From assembly GCF_011369485.1 (NCBI RefSeq), contig NZ_VXCA01000044.1, positions 1 through 64,000 on the forward strand: DNA of 64,000 nt. The letters run 5' to 3'. Source of the DNA: Pseudomonas atagonensis (GTDB lineage Bacteria > Pseudomonadota > Gammaproteobacteria > Pseudomonadales > Pseudomonadaceae). Under the pieces are notes generated by a model that saw only the letters and a list, made by a program, of their open reading frames with translations, ran no database searches and had not been told where the DNA came from. Every line of letters begins with the position of its first letter. Position 1 is the first letter of the stretch. The position numbers and the translations under genes are program-made. Positions 26,136 through 35,545 of the stretch are shown one piece after another.

Positions 26136-26151
26136 GACGAGGTTGCACCCC

Positions 26152-27573
26152 ATGCCAGTCGGCAATTCCCTGCCTCACGGCGAAACCGCTCAGGGCGGTC
26201 CGCTCAAACGCGAACTCGGCGAACGGCATATTCGCCTGATGGCGCTTGGTGCCTGTATCGGCGTCGGTCTGTTTCTCGGTTCGGCCAAGGCCATTGAAAT
26301 GGCCGGCCCGGCGATCATGCTGTCGTACATTCTTGGCGGTCTGGCGATCCTGGTGATCATGCGCGCCCTCGGCGAAATGGCCGTGCACAACCCGGTGGCC
26401 GGCTCGTTCAGCCGTTACGCGCAGGACTATCTCGGCCCGTTGGCGGGCTTCCTCACCGGCTGGAACTACTGGTTCCTGTGGCTGGTGACCTGCGTCGCGG
26501 AAATCACCGCCGTCGCCGTGTACATGGGCATCTGGTTCCCCGATGTACCGCGCTGGATCTGGGCGCTCGCGGCGCTGGTCAGCATGGGCTCGATCAACCT
26601 GATCGCCGTGAAGGCTTTCGGTGAATTCGAATTCTGGTTCGCCCTGATCAAGATCGTCACCATTATCGCGATGGTGGTCGGTGGTATCGGCATCATCGCG
26701 TTCGGTTTCGGCAATGACGGGGTGGCGCTGGGGATCTCCAATCTGTGGGCCCACGGCGGTTTCATGCCCAACGGCGTGACGGGCGTGTTGATGTCCCTGC
26801 AAATGGTGATGTTCGCCTACCTCGGCGTCGAAATGATCGGCCTGACTGCCGGCGAAGCGAAGAACCCGCAGAAGACCATTCCTGATGCCATCGGCTCGGT
26901 GTTTTGGCGGATTCTGCTGTTCTACGTCGGTGCGCTGTTTGTGATCCTGTCGATTTACCCGTGGAACGAAATCGGCACTCAGGGCAGTCCGTTCGTGATG
27001 ACCTTCGAGCGTCTGGGCATCAAAACGGCGGCGGGCATCATCAACTTCGTGGTGATCACCGCGGCGCTGTCGTCGTGCAACGGCGGCATCTTCAGTACCG
27101 GGCGCATGCTCTACAGCCTGGCGCAGAACGGCCAGGCGCCGGCAGGCTTCGCCAAGACCTCGAACAACGGTGTGCCGCGTCGTGCCCTGTTGCTGTCGAT
27201 TGGCGCGTTGCTCCTGGGCGTATTGCTCAACTATCTGGTGCCGGAAAAGGTCTTTGTCTGGGTGACCTCGATTGCCACGTTCGGCGCGATCTGGACCTGG
27301 GTGATGATCCTGCTGGCGCAACTGAAATTCCGCAAAGGCCTGAGCGCCAGCGAACGGGCCGGCCTCAAATACAAGATGTGGCTGTACCCGGTCAGCTCGT
27401 ACTTCGCTCTGGCATTCCTGGTGCTGGTGGTTGGTCTGATGGCGTACTTCCCGGACACACGCGTGGCGTTGTATGTCGGGCCGGCGTTCCTGGTGCTGCT
27501 GACGGTGCTGTTCTACGTGTTCAAGCTGCAACCGACCAATGCTGCGCAAGGCGCGGTGCGTTCAGCTTCGTAA
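26152..27573 (+). CDS. APC family amino-acid permease
   Basis: The 473-residue inner-membrane amino-acid importer has about 12 hydrophobic segments. Family signatures include RHIRLMALGACIGVGLFLGS and the APC phrases KAIEMAGPAIMLSYILGG, RALGEMAVHNPVAGSFSRYA and FAYLGVEMIGLTAGEAKNP. It is closest in look to the ProY/AroP/GabP group, but the substrate cannot be fixed from sequence alone. The ATG at 26152, nine bases after GAGG, is preferred to a GTG at 26116. Translation is probably under catabolite control through the leader motif at 26128. An intrinsic terminator follows. Confidence 0.9.
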   Translation: MPVGNSLPHGETAQGGPLKRELGERHIRLMALGACIGVGLFLGSAKAIEMAGPAIMLSYILGGLAILVIMRALGEMAVHNPVAGSFSRYAQDYLGPLAGFLTGWNYWFLWLVTCVAEITAVAVYMGIWFPDVPRWIWALAALVSMGSINLIAVKAFGEFEFWFALIKIVTIIAMVVGGIGIIAFGFGNDGVALGISNLWAHGGFMPNGVTGVLMSLQMVMFAYLGVEMIGLTAGEAKNPQKTIPDAIGSVFWRILLFYVGALFVILSIYPWNEIGTQGSPFVMTFERLGIKTAAGIINFVVITAALSSCNGGIFSTGRMLYSLAQNGQAPAGFAKTSNNGVPRRALLLSIGALLLGVLLNYLVPEKVFVWVTSIATFGAIWTWVMILLAQLKFRKGLSASERAGLKYKMWLYPVSSYFALAFLVLVVGLMAYFPDTRVALYVGPAFLVLLTVLFYVFKLQPTNAAQGAVRSAS

Positions 27574-27593
27574 AATGTGAGCGCTGAAACGAC

Positions 27594-27623
27594 AAAGCCC
27601 CGGTCAACTGGTCGGGGCTTTTT
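27594..27623 (+). terminator. Rho-independent terminator of the permease gene
   Basis: AAAGCCCCG pairs with CGGGGCTTT across a short loop and ends in TTTTTC, 20 bases after the permease stop. Confidence 0.88.
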
Positions 27624-27720
27624 CATTTGCGCAAAGCCATTGGTCTGAAAAACCGATACAACAGGCTCGCGCAGACTCAAAGATTTACCCCTCCGCACAG
27701 CCGCTTACAGAGGCGCAGCC

Positions 27721-29226
27721 ATGAGGATCAGCGATTATCTCGTGCGTGAACTCGGCCGCCGTCAGGTCGTGCTGTTCTTCCTGCTCGCCACGCTGCTGTA
27801 CGTCCTGCCGCTGATCCTCGCCGACTTCCGCTACATCGATGACAACTGGCGCGCGCTCGCCGCCGGCAATGCGTGGGCGGGGCAGGGCCGGTTATTCACC
27901 GACTGGCTGTATCAGGCGCTGACCTTCACCGCTGCCGCGCCGGACATTTTTCCGCTGCCACTTCTGTTGGCCTGCGTGGCGATGAGTCTGGCCCTGACGC
28001 GGCTGACGTTTCACTACTTCGCCGAACCGACACTGGCCTGCTGTCTGGTGCCGTTGCCGCTCTGGTACAACCCGTTTCTTCTGCAAAACCTGTCCTACCA
28101 GTACGACGGCCCGGCCATGGCGCTGGGTCTGGTCGCGGTGATTTATGCGATCACGTTCAGCGGCTCATCGCGGGTGCAACGCTGGCTGGTGCCGTCGGTG
28201 CTGGTTGCGCTGGCCATCGGTTTGTATCAGATCAGCCTCAATGTGTTTCTAGGTCTGTGCGCCGTCGAGCTGATCCGCTCGGTGCACCGGCAGATGGCGT
28301 GGCGAGACATTCTGCGAACGCTCGGCTGGCGCGTTGCCCAACTGTTGTTGGGCGCACTGATATACGCCGTCAGCGCATTGCCGTTCATGGATGTCAGGCG
28401 CAGTGAGTTGCTCAACTGGAGTGCCGATCCGCTGCTGCAAATCGGCATCAACATCGGCCGGGTGCTGGAGAAAGTCGCCCTGCTGTTTCATGGCGGATAC
28501 ACCTGGGTTTTCGCCGGACTACTGTTGTGTTCGCTGCCCTTAAGTGTGCGGCTCGGCAGGCAGATTTTCCTGCGCCCGGAATCGCGCGGACAGACCTTGA
28601 TCCTCAGCCTGATGTGCCTGCTGACTTTGCCGGTATTGGTGCTGCTGGTGCCGGGGATCACCTTGCTGTTTCGCGACTTCAACGAAGGTGCACGCACGCT
28701 GATGGGTTTTGGCGTGTTGCTGATGTTTTTGTTCTATCTCGCCCACCTCTGGCTGGCACACAACCACCGTCGCTTGCCGTTGCTGCTGATCATCCCGCTG
28801 CTGGCCACGCTGTCATTATCTTTCGCCTGCGGGCGCGTGCTGACGGTGCAGAAAACCTTCGCCAACAACGCGCTCAACAGTTTGAGCCACGACATCGCAG
28901 CTCACCGCGAACTGCGTGACGCCAAGCGGATTTATCTGTCGGTGACGTATTCGGATCGATGGCTGGCCGCTGCGGCGGGGTCGTTCGAGCAGCTGCCGGT
29001 GTTGCGTTATCTGCTCAACGTCGACTACTTCATGCTCGCCGAAAACCTGCCGTCGGCGGGCATCACCAACGTCGTCGCTGAGCGCGAACGACGCAACGCC
29101 TCCCGCGTCGGCTATCAGGGGTTTCCAGCGTTGGTGGACAGCCTCTATTACCGCATCTATCTGATCGGCGACTACGGCTTCATCGTGATGAAAGAGCCGC
29201 CCCATGGCCGGTTATTGCAATGGTAA
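27721..29226 (+). CDS. GtrII-like glucosyltransferase, polytopic membrane protein
   Basis: The 501-residue membrane protein has about ten hydrophobic segments. It matches the Glucos_trans_II (GtrII) family: an early DFRYIDDNWRAL near residues 35-46 with acidic residues facing the periplasm, LLLACVAMSLALTRLTF, and PLWYNPFLLQNLSYQYDGPAMAL near 118-140. GtrII proteins attach glucose to O-antigen or other surface glycans, taking it from a lipid carrier. The gene is followed by GtrA and a GT39-type gene in the same direction, so a surface-glycan modification cassette is likely. A GtrB-type carrier glucosyltransferase is not seen nearby. Confidence 0.85.
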   Translation: MRISDYLVRELGRRQVVLFFLLATLLYVLPLILADFRYIDDNWRALAAGNAWAGQGRLFTDWLYQALTFTAAAPDIFPLPLLLACVAMSLALTRLTFHYFAEPTLACCLVPLPLWYNPFLLQNLSYQYDGPAMALGLVAVIYAITFSGSSRVQRWLVPSVLVALAIGLYQISLNVFLGLCAVELIRSVHRQMAWRDILRTLGWRVAQLLLGALIYAVSALPFMDVRRSELLNWSADPLLQIGINIGRVLEKVALLFHGGYTWVFAGLLLCSLPLSVRLGRQIFLRPESRGQTLILSLMCLLTLPVLVLLVPGITLLFRDFNEGARTLMGFGVLLMFLFYLAHLWLAHNHRRLPLLLIIPLLATLSLSFACGRVLTVQKTFANNALNSLSHDIAAHRELRDAKRIYLSVTYSDRWLAAAAGSFEQLPVLRYLLNVDYFMLAENLPSAGITNVVAERERRNASRVGYQGFPALVDSLYYRIYLIGDYGFIVMKEPPHGRLLQW

Positions 29227-29334
29227 CCGTTGGTCGAAAATCATCGCCGACCTGTAATTTCTGACAGTAGACCCCGTCCGCGCCTTGCCCTAGCGTGGAA
29301 GCCCCACCCGGTACAGCGACAGCAAGGATTCGCG

Positions 29335-29709
29335 ATGAGGATCTTGTGGAAAGGATTTTCCGCGCAAATGGCAATCGGCGTCGCTGGCACGCTGATTCAC
29401 TGGCAGATTTTTTTTGTACTCACCAGCGCGATTCAGCTCGACCAGTCAGCCAGCAATTTCGCCGCGTTTTGCATCGCCGCGGCCTTCGCGTTTTACATGA
29501 ATGCGCTCTACACGTTCGAGACCGGAACGTCGGTGGCGGCGTACCTGATTTTTATCAGTGTGATAGGAGGGCTGAGTTACGGCGTCGGGCTATTTGCTGA
29601 TGTACGCAACTTGCCGGGCCTGGTGACGGTGACGGTGTTTACTTTGCTGGAAATGTTGCTGGGGTTCGGCTTTTTCCGGTTTGTGCTGTTTCGTGGGCGT
29701 CAGACATGA
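29335..29709 (+). CDS. GtrA-like flippase family protein
   Basis: The 124-residue membrane protein has four hydrophobic helices, the usual size and layout of GtrA, which is thought to flip lipid-linked sugar across the inner membrane. Landmarks are FSAQMAIGVAGTLIHWQIFF, NFAAFCIAAAFAFYMNALYTFET and LLEMLLGFGFFRFVLF. The frame is open from 29230, but the ATG at 29335 has AAGGA upstream and starts at the domain. Its stop overlaps the start of the next gene by four bases, so the two are coupled. Confidence 0.85.
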   Translation: MRILWKGFSAQMAIGVAGTLIHWQIFFVLTSAIQLDQSASNFAAFCIAAAFAFYMNALYTFETGTSVAAYLIFISVIGGLSYGVGLFADVRNLPGLVTVTVFTLLEMLLGFGFFRFVLFRGRQT

Positions 29710-31373
29710 AGAGCTTTGCGAATGTTGCTGCCATCGCCGGGCTACCTTCTCTGGGGATCGAAAGACTGGTTCTGATGGCGGTTGTATCCCTTGCCCTGAT
29801 CGTGCGGTTCTACGCCATTGATGTACCGAGTATCTGGTATGACGAGGCCTACAGCCTGTTGCTTGCACGTGAAACACCGGCGCGCATCTGGGCGCTGACA
29901 GCGCTGGATGTTCATCCGCCGCTTTATTACGTGCTGCTGCATTACTGGGTCATGGTTTGGGGCGACGGCCCATTGCCGGCCCGCGCGATGAGTGCGCTGG
30001 CTGATGTCGGGACGTTGCTGCTGAGTATCAAGTTGATGAGCCTGATGGCCACGCGTCGGGCGACCTGGATAGCCGCCTTGCTGTTGGCGTTGCTGCCGAT
30101 TTCAGTTCGTTACAGCCAGGAAGCACGGATGTATGCCTTGCTTGGGTTCTGGCTGATGGGAGCCACACTGGCGTTGGTGTGTTGGGCCGGAAAGCCGGAA
30201 CAAACCAGGTTTGCGGCTTTGTATGTGTTGTTGATGACTACAGCGTTTTATACCCACTACTTCGCGGGTTTGTGCGTGTTGGTGCATTGGTTGTTTTGGT
30301 GGCAAAGCGCAGTGCAGCGCAACGCAACGAGAATTGCCGGAGAGCAATGGTTAGTCGCGAATGTCGCCATTGTTTTTTTATATTTGCCCTGGATACCTCA
30401 CCTCTTATCGCAGCTTGCACTCACCGAGGGCTTGGGATGGATCGAGCCTGTGACCTTACAGGGGGCAATGACATTAGTCTGGCAGTTCACCGTAATGGGG
30501 GACGGCATCTCCCAACCGAGTCTATGGCATCTGATGCCACTTGCTTTGGTGGTGTTGTGTGCCGCGACAGCCATTATCAATAACGAGGGTGAGCAACGAT
30601 TCAGGATTCTGCTGGTGAGCTATTTCTTTATCCCGCTGGTTGTCGTTTTCCTGATCTCGTTGTTTCTACCGTTGTTTGTACCCCGATATCTGGTTTTTAC
30701 CGCGCCAGCTCTGGCGATGATTACCGCGCTCGCTTTGGACATTTGGTGGACGCGTCGTTTTTTGTTGGTGAGTGCGGCATTGCTGCTTTTGATCTTTGCG
30801 CAATTGCGTGGGCTGAGTGCGGTGTATTGGCAAACCGATGGATTGAATGGAACCGAGAGACGCAGAGACGTCCAGTTCTCTCAGTTGATGGCGCAACTGA
30901 ATCAAAAAGTTCGCTCAGGAGACGAAATCGTAGTGGCCAACCCTTTTTGGTACCCGACATTTGCTTATTTCAACGTCACTGGCATCGTTCCCAGGTTTGA
31001 GATTCGCTCATCGATGGATGGCTTCTTGAAACTCACCCGTCGCGGCGCCTTGAGCTTGATCCAGGATCCAGTAACGAATACCTATTTCGATGGCGTAACG
31101 ATTCTGGATTGTCGTAGCCAGAGGATCTGGTGGATCACCGACGCCGATTTACAGGCTGACAGGCCACTTTTCGCCAAGGGCCGCACGCCCTCGTTTACGA
31201 TTCACGGCACAGTTATATCAGCGTACATGTTTGCTCCAGATCCTTTGTCGACATCTATTGAAGGCAGTACGCAGCGAGGGCTTACGCCGCCGCCACATCC
31301 TGCGGCTCAAAACTGTCCGCCCGTGCCATCTGCCACATCCGAGAATAGAACTCGCCATTCACTTCGCCGGTGA
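29706..31373 (+). CDS. GT39/ArnT-like membrane glycosyltransferase
   Basis: This 555-residue polytopic protein has the GT-C fold look of GT39-type mannosyl- or glycosyl-transferases. The acidic loop IWYDEAYSLLLARE near residues 39-52 is the usual catalytic region, with DVHPPLYYVLLHYW near 71-84 and RYSQEARMYALLGFWL near 136-151. About ten hydrophobic helices are followed by a periplasmic tail. From about 30200 onward the gene is more AT-rich than its neighbours. The last 92 bases overlap the end of the convergent gene, so its final 30 or so residues (rich in Pro, Ser and Arg) may be read-through caused by loss of the original 3' end. The donor and acceptor sugars are unknown. Confidence 0.8.
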   Translation: MKSFANVAAIAGLPSLGIERLVLMAVVSLALIVRFYAIDVPSIWYDEAYSLLLARETPARIWALTALDVHPPLYYVLLHYWVMVWGDGPLPARAMSALADVGTLLLSIKLMSLMATRRATWIAALLLALLPISVRYSQEARMYALLGFWLMGATLALVCWAGKPEQTRFAALYVLLMTTAFYTHYFAGLCVLVHWLFWWQSAVQRNATRIAGEQWLVANVAIVFLYLPWIPHLLSQLALTEGLGWIEPVTLQGAMTLVWQFTVMGDGISQPSLWHLMPLALVVLCAATAIINNEGEQRFRILLVSYFFIPLVVVFLISLFLPLFVPRYLVFTAPALAMITALALDIWWTRRFLLVSAALLLLIFAQLRGLSAVYWQTDGLNGTERRRDVQFSQLMAQLNQKVRSGDEIVVANPFWYPTFAYFNVTGIVPRFEIRSSMDGFLKLTRRGALSLIQDPVTNTYFDGVTILDCRSQRIWWITDADLQADRPLFAKGRTPSFTIHGTVISAYMFAPDPLSTSIEGSTQRGLTPPPHPAAQNCPPVPSATSENRTRHSLRR

Positions 31374-32901
31374 GCAATTCGCCCGGTTTGAGGAACACGT
31401 GCAACTGCGAGAACAGTTTGATCTCGGTCGCCGACATGCGCCGTACCAGATGCTTGGCCGACAGTTGCGATGGATGCTCAAGACCAGCAGCCGCGAGCAT
31501 TTCGGCCAGCGCTTTCAGCGTGTTGCGGTGGAAGTTGTAGACTCGCTGCGCCTTGTCCGGGACAACCAGGGCGCGTTGGCGCAAGGCGTCCTGCGTGGCG
31601 ACGCCGGTCGGGCATTTGTTGGTGTGGCACGACTGCGACTGGATGCAGCCGATGGCGAACATGAAACCGCGCGCCGAGTTGGCCCAGTCGGCGCCGATGG
31701 CCAGCACGCTGGCGATGTCGAAGGCGCTGACGATCTTGCCGCTGGCGCCGAGTTTGATCTTGTCGCGCAGGTTCAGGCCGACCAGCGTGTTGTGCACGAA
31801 CAGCAAGCCTTCGCGCATCGGCACGCCAATGTGATCGGTGAACTCCACCGGCGCTGCGCCGGTGCCACCTTCCTTGCCGTCGACGACGATGAAGTCCGGG
31901 AGGATGCCGGTTTCCAGCATGGCCTTGGCGATGCCCATGAACTCCCACGGATGACCGAGGCAGAACTTGAAGCCCACTGGTTTGCCGCCGGACAGTTCGC
32001 GCAGTTGCTGGATGAAATGCATCATTTCGATCGGCGTGGAAAACGCGCTGTGGCGGGATGGCGAGATACAGTCCTCACCCATCAGGATGCCGCGCGTGTC
32101 GGCGATTTCCTGGGTGACTTTGTGCTTGGGCAGAATCCCGCCATGGCCGGGTTTGGCGCCCTGGCTCATCTTGATTTCGATCATGCGTACTTGCGGGTTC
32201 TGTGCCTGCGTGGCGAAGCGTTCCGGGTCGAAACGGCCATCGCTGGTGCGGCAGCCGAAGTAACCGCTGCCCAGCTCCCAGGTCAGGTCGCCGCCGTGTT
32301 CGCGGTGATACGGGCTGATGCTGCCCTCGCCGGTGTCGTGGGCGAAGTTGCCGAGTTTCGCGCCCTGGTTCAGCGCGCGAATGGCGTTGGCGCTGAGTGA
32401 GCCGAAACTCATCGCCGAGATGTTGAACACCGACGCCGAGTACGGCTGCGTGCACTGTGGGCCGCCGACGGTGACGCGGAAACTGCTCGGGTCGCTCAAC
32501 GGCGCCGGGCGCATCGAGTGGCCGATGAATTCGAAACCCGATTGATAGACATCGATCAATGTGCCGAACGGTTTGTCGGCGCTTTCATTTTTTGCCCGTG
32601 AATAGACCAGCGAGCGCTGGGCGCGGGAGAAGGGCAGGGCGTCGCTGTCGGACTCCAGCAAGTATTGGCGGATTTCCGGGCGGATGCCTTCGACCAGATA
32701 ACGGATGTTGCCGAGGATCGGATAATTGCGTCGCACCGCGTGCGGACTCTGCAGCAGGTCGAACAGGCCGATCAGGCTCAGCACCCCGGTGACGGCGGTG
32801 ATCGGCCACAGCCAGTCATGTTCGAGAAAAGGCAGGCTGGCGAGGGTGAAAATCACGCAGACGGCAAAGAAGGCGTAGCGGCTCAGGAGTGACAGGCTCA
32901 T
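31282..32901 (-). CDS. FMN-binding glutamate synthase family protein
   Basis: This 539-residue protein is similar to the FMN and iron-sulfur half of glutamate synthase, but it stands alone. Two hydrophobic helices at the N-terminus (residues 5-25 and 30-48) probably anchor it. The synthase domain includes FNISAMSFGSLSANAIRALN, GEGSISPYHREHGGDLTWELG, the FMN-site phrase VDGKEGGTGAAPVEF, and the 3Fe-4S cysteines CIQSQSCHTNKCPTG. There is no glutaminase domain, so the nitrogen donor and true reaction are uncertain. It is convergent with the GT39 gene, overlapping by 92 bases. A LuxR-type regulator gene lies just upstream on the same strand. Confidence 0.88.
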   Translation of the reverse strand: MSLSLLSRYAFFAVCVIFTLASLPFLEHDWLWPITAVTGVLSLIGLFDLLQSPHAVRRNYPILGNIRYLVEGIRPEIRQYLLESDSDALPFSRAQRSLVYSRAKNESADKPFGTLIDVYQSGFEFIGHSMRPAPLSDPSSFRVTVGGPQCTQPYSASVFNISAMSFGSLSANAIRALNQGAKLGNFAHDTGEGSISPYHREHGGDLTWELGSGYFGCRTSDGRFDPERFATQAQNPQVRMIEIKMSQGAKPGHGGILPKHKVTQEIADTRGILMGEDCISPSRHSAFSTPIEMMHFIQQLRELSGGKPVGFKFCLGHPWEFMGIAKAMLETGILPDFIVVDGKEGGTGAAPVEFTDHIGVPMREGLLFVHNTLVGLNLRDKIKLGASGKIVSAFDIASVLAIGADWANSARGFMFAIGCIQSQSCHTNKCPTGVATQDALRQRALVVPDKAQRVYNFHRNTLKALAEMLAAAGLEHPSQLSAKHLVRRMSATEIKLFSQLHVFLKPGELLTGEVNGEFYSRMWQMARADSFEPQDVAAA

Positions 32902-32938
32902 ACGGTTTCCTTGGTTCGGACAGATTTTTTTGCGGCAG

Positions 32939-33739
32939 TCAGGCGTTCTGCGCCTGCAGGAAGATCGAAAACAGTTCTGACTGGGATTTGATCCCCAGCT
33001 TGCTGTACATGTGTTTCTTATGGACTTTCACGGTTTCCACGGAGATTTCCAGCTTACGGGCGATTTCTTTACTGGAGCAACCGCTGAGCATCAAGCGCCC
33101 GACATCCAGCTCGCGGGCGGTCAGTTGCGCGCCCTTGAGCTGTTGCACCGACGCCTCCAGTTGCCCGCGCCAGTCCACCGGCTCGCGGGCGGCGGCGAGG
33201 GCCACGGTTTCGTTGATTTCATAGGGCAGACGCTGGCGCAGCAGGCCCAGCACCCACGGTTGAATCAGCGACAACAATGCAATCTGCTCATTGCCGAAGC
33301 GCTGTTGGCTGCCCAGCGAGAGGCACAACGTGCGGTCGCCCTCGAGCTGACAATTGAACTGGATTTCGTCAGCGACCACATTCAGACGAAAGTATCGCTG
33401 GTAATACTCGGTCAGCTCGAAATGCTCCGGCGCGACTTCCGACAGGCGATACAAGCCGGTGCGCGATTGCTCGCGACAGGCAATATAAAAAGGGTCGAGC
33501 AGGTACAACCCGCGCAGGTAATCCTGAAACAACGGGTCAGGGCTGCCGTCCGCACTCGGGCATTCGGCGAACACTTGCGGGTGCTGATCGGCACTGAACA
33601 GCAGCGCCACCCAGCTATCGAACGGCACGTACTGGTCAAGCAAACGCACCAGTTGCGCCCAGAAATTCGGCTTGTCCAATGCGTCGATCAATTGCCCGAC
33701 GGCGCGGTGCCAGGTGATGTCGTCAAACGAAACAGTCAT
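32939..33739 (-). CDS. LuxR-type transcriptional regulator
   Basis: The 266-residue regulator has a C-terminal GerE-type helix-turn-helix (about residues 200-260: LTARELDVGRLMLSGCSSKEIARKLEIS, then VETVKVHKKHMYSKLGI). The N-terminal 190 residues show no recognised sensing domain. The ATG at 33739 with AGGGG upstream is preferred to the longer frame (33847). The gene is divergent from the Nudix gene and directly precedes the glutamate-synthase-like gene, separated by 37 bases, so it may control that gene. Confidence 0.88.
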   Translation of the reverse strand: MTVSFDDITWHRAVGQLIDALDKPNFWAQLVRLLDQYVPFDSWVALLFSADQHPQVFAECPSADGSPDPLFQDYLRGLYLLDPFYIACREQSRTGLYRLSEVAPEHFELTEYYQRYFRLNVVADEIQFNCQLEGDRTLCLSLGSQQRFGNEQIALLSLIQPWVLGLLRQRLPYEINETVALAAAREPVDWRGQLEASVQQLKGAQLTARELDVGRLMLSGCSSKEIARKLEISVETVKVHKKHMYSKLGIKSQSELFSIFLQAQNA

Positions 33740-33918
33740 GGATCTACCCCTGTCGGGTTTCCGGCTCTGTGTTTCTCTGGCCGGTCGCAGCTCAGCATAC
33801 TGGCCCACAGACAGCCACCGGGCAATCTTTGCGCGCCCGGCCCTCATCCGGACACGCCTTTGCTCACAAGCGGCCGGCGTGTGATCCTTGGCGTTTTTGC
33901 GCCAAAGGTTTTCCCTTT

Positions 33919-34353
33919 ATGTCGACTTCTACCGTTCAAACGCCCGGCCTGATCTGCATTGCCGCCGCTCTGTTGCTCAATGCGGATGGCCAGACCCTGC
34001 TGGTACGCAAGCGCGGCACCACGGCGTTCATGCAGCCGGGTGGCAAAATCGAGGCGCACGAGCTGCCGGTACATGCGCTGGCCCGTGAGCTGGAAGAGGA
34101 ATTGGGATTGCAGATCGACCCTGCGCAGGCAAAGTTTCTCGGGCAGTTTTCGGCACCTGCGGCCAACGAGCCTGGATTTGTCGTACAAGCGGAAATCTTT
34201 CAGCTGACGATCGAAGCCGAAGTGTCTCCGGCCGCCGAAATAGAAGAAGTGGTGTGGATCGATCCGGCCACTGACGGTGATGTCGTTCTGGCGCCATTGA
34301 CACGCGACCTGATCCTGCCGTTTTATCGAGCCTCGCTGACTGCCAGCGCCTGA
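33919..34353 (+). CDS. Nudix hydrolase
   Basis: The 144-residue protein carries a full Nudix box at about residues 41-63: GGKIEAHE, then seven residues, then RELEEELGL, matching GX5EX7REUXEEXGU. Such enzymes cleave nucleoside diphosphates linked to other groups. The substrate cannot be assigned. The start at 33919 follows AAAGG. It is co-directional with the LysE and GNAT genes and probably shares an operon with them. Confidence 0.88.
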   Translation: MSTSTVQTPGLICIAAALLLNADGQTLLVRKRGTTAFMQPGGKIEAHELPVHALARELEEELGLQIDPAQAKFLGQFSAPAANEPGFVVQAEIFQLTIEAEVSPAAEIEEVVWIDPATDGDVVLAPLTRDLILPFYRASLTASA

Positions 34354-34377
34354 TCTGCCACGCAAAGGATGCCACCC

Positions 34378-35016
34378 ATGATCCCGTTACCTGACTTGCT
34401 GATCTTCGCCGCCGCTGCGTTATTGATGGTGCTGACGCCCGGGCCGAACATGATCTACCTGATCTCGCGTTCGATCTGTCAGGGGCGCAAGGCCGGGGTC
34501 ACATCGCTGCTCGGTGTGGTGGCGGGATTCTTTGTGCACATGTTTGCCGCTGCGGCCGGTCTGACCGCTGTGTTTCTCGCCGTACCGATGGCCTATGAAG
34601 TACTGAAATGGGCCGGTGCGCTCTACCTGTTGTGGCTGGCCTGGCAAGCGCTCAAACCCGGCGCGCGTTCACCGTTCGAAGCGCAGCAACTGCCGCCGGA
34701 CTCCTCGCGAAAACTGATCACCATGGGGTTTCTGACCAGTGCGTTGAACCCGAAAATCGCGGTGTTTTATCTCTCGGTGTTTCCGCAGTTCATCTCGCCC
34801 GAACACGGTTCGGTGTTTACGCAGAGCATCATCCTCGGGCTGACTCAGATCAGCGTCAGTTTCTGCGTCAATCTGCTGATCGCGTTGTTCGCCGCCGGCA
34901 TCGCATCGTGGTTTGTGCGCAACCCGACGTGGCTGGCGATGCAGCGATACATCATGGGTATGGTGCTCGGCGGTCTGGCCGTGCGGCTGATGCTTGAGCA
35001 GCGCCGGACGGCTTGA
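34378..35016 (+). CDS. LysE family amino-acid exporter
   Basis: The 212-residue membrane protein has about six hydrophobic helices and the LysE/RhtB opening MVLTPGPNMIYLISRSICQG, then KAGVTSLLGVVAGFFVH and KWAGALYLLWLAWQAL. It exports an amino acid or similar metabolite. The ATG at 34378 has AAAGGA seven bases upstream; an ATG nine bases earlier is abutted by that site and is less likely. The GNAT gene follows two bases after its stop. Confidence 0.88.
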   Translation: MIPLPDLLIFAAAALLMVLTPGPNMIYLISRSICQGRKAGVTSLLGVVAGFFVHMFAAAAGLTAVFLAVPMAYEVLKWAGALYLLWLAWQALKPGARSPFEAQQLPPDSSRKLITMGFLTSALNPKIAVFYLSVFPQFISPEHGSVFTQSIILGLTQISVSFCVNLLIALFAAGIASWFVRNPTWLAMQRYIMGMVLGGLAVRLMLEQRRTA

Positions 35017-35018
35017 AC

Positions 35019-35528
35019 ATGTGGATCGAACGCCTGGACGCCAGTCACGCGCTGGCCTATCGCGAACTGATGCTCGAAGCCTATGACCGCCATCCACAGG
35101 CGTTCACGTCCAGCGTGCGCGAACGGGCGGTGATGCCGCTGAGCTGGTGGGAGGCGCGGCTGACCAGCAAACTGGATCTGGTATTGGGGGCGTTCGAGGG
35201 CGGGACGCTGGCCGGCATTGTCGGGCTGGCGTTCGAGCCTCGGGAAAAGGCCCGGCACAAAGCCACGTTGTTCGGGATGTATATTTCGGCGGATTTTCGA
35301 GGGCACGGCCTGGGTTATGAACTGGTGCAAGCGGCGCTGACCGAAGCGCAAAACCATCCGGCGCTGAAGCTCGTTCAACTGACCGTTACCGCCGGAAATG
35401 ACGCAGCGTTCAGACTCTATGAGCGCTGCGGTTTCATCCAGTTCGGCCTCGAACCGTTGGCCGTACGCGTCGGTGAAGACTACTTCGACAAGATCCACAT
35501 GTGGCGCCAACTTCCCCGCGAAGCATAA
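35019..35528 (+). CDS. GNAT family N-acetyltransferase
   Basis: The 169-residue acetyltransferase has the acetyl-CoA motif A at about residues 88-100 (YISADFRGHGLGYELV, with RGHGLG fitting R/Q-x-x-G-x-G/A), then a C-terminal NDAAFRLYERCGF. It transfers an acetyl group to an unknown small molecule or protein. An in-frame TTG six bases earlier is rejected in favour of the ATG. It is the last gene of the Nudix-LysE-GNAT run. Confidence 0.87.
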   Translation: MWIERLDASHALAYRELMLEAYDRHPQAFTSSVRERAVMPLSWWEARLTSKLDLVLGAFEGGTLAGIVGLAFEPREKARHKATLFGMYISADFRGHGLGYELVQAALTEAQNHPALKLVQLTVTAGNDAAFRLYERCGFIQFGLEPLAVRVGEDYFDKIHMWRQLPREA

Positions 35529-35545
35529 AGGCCTGGTGAGTCACC

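Noticed and set aside
26002..27549. A 515-residue minus-strand frame opposite the amino-acid permease
   Set aside because: It is His/Gln/Arg-rich antisense composition, and the permease on the plus strand has clear helices and motifs.
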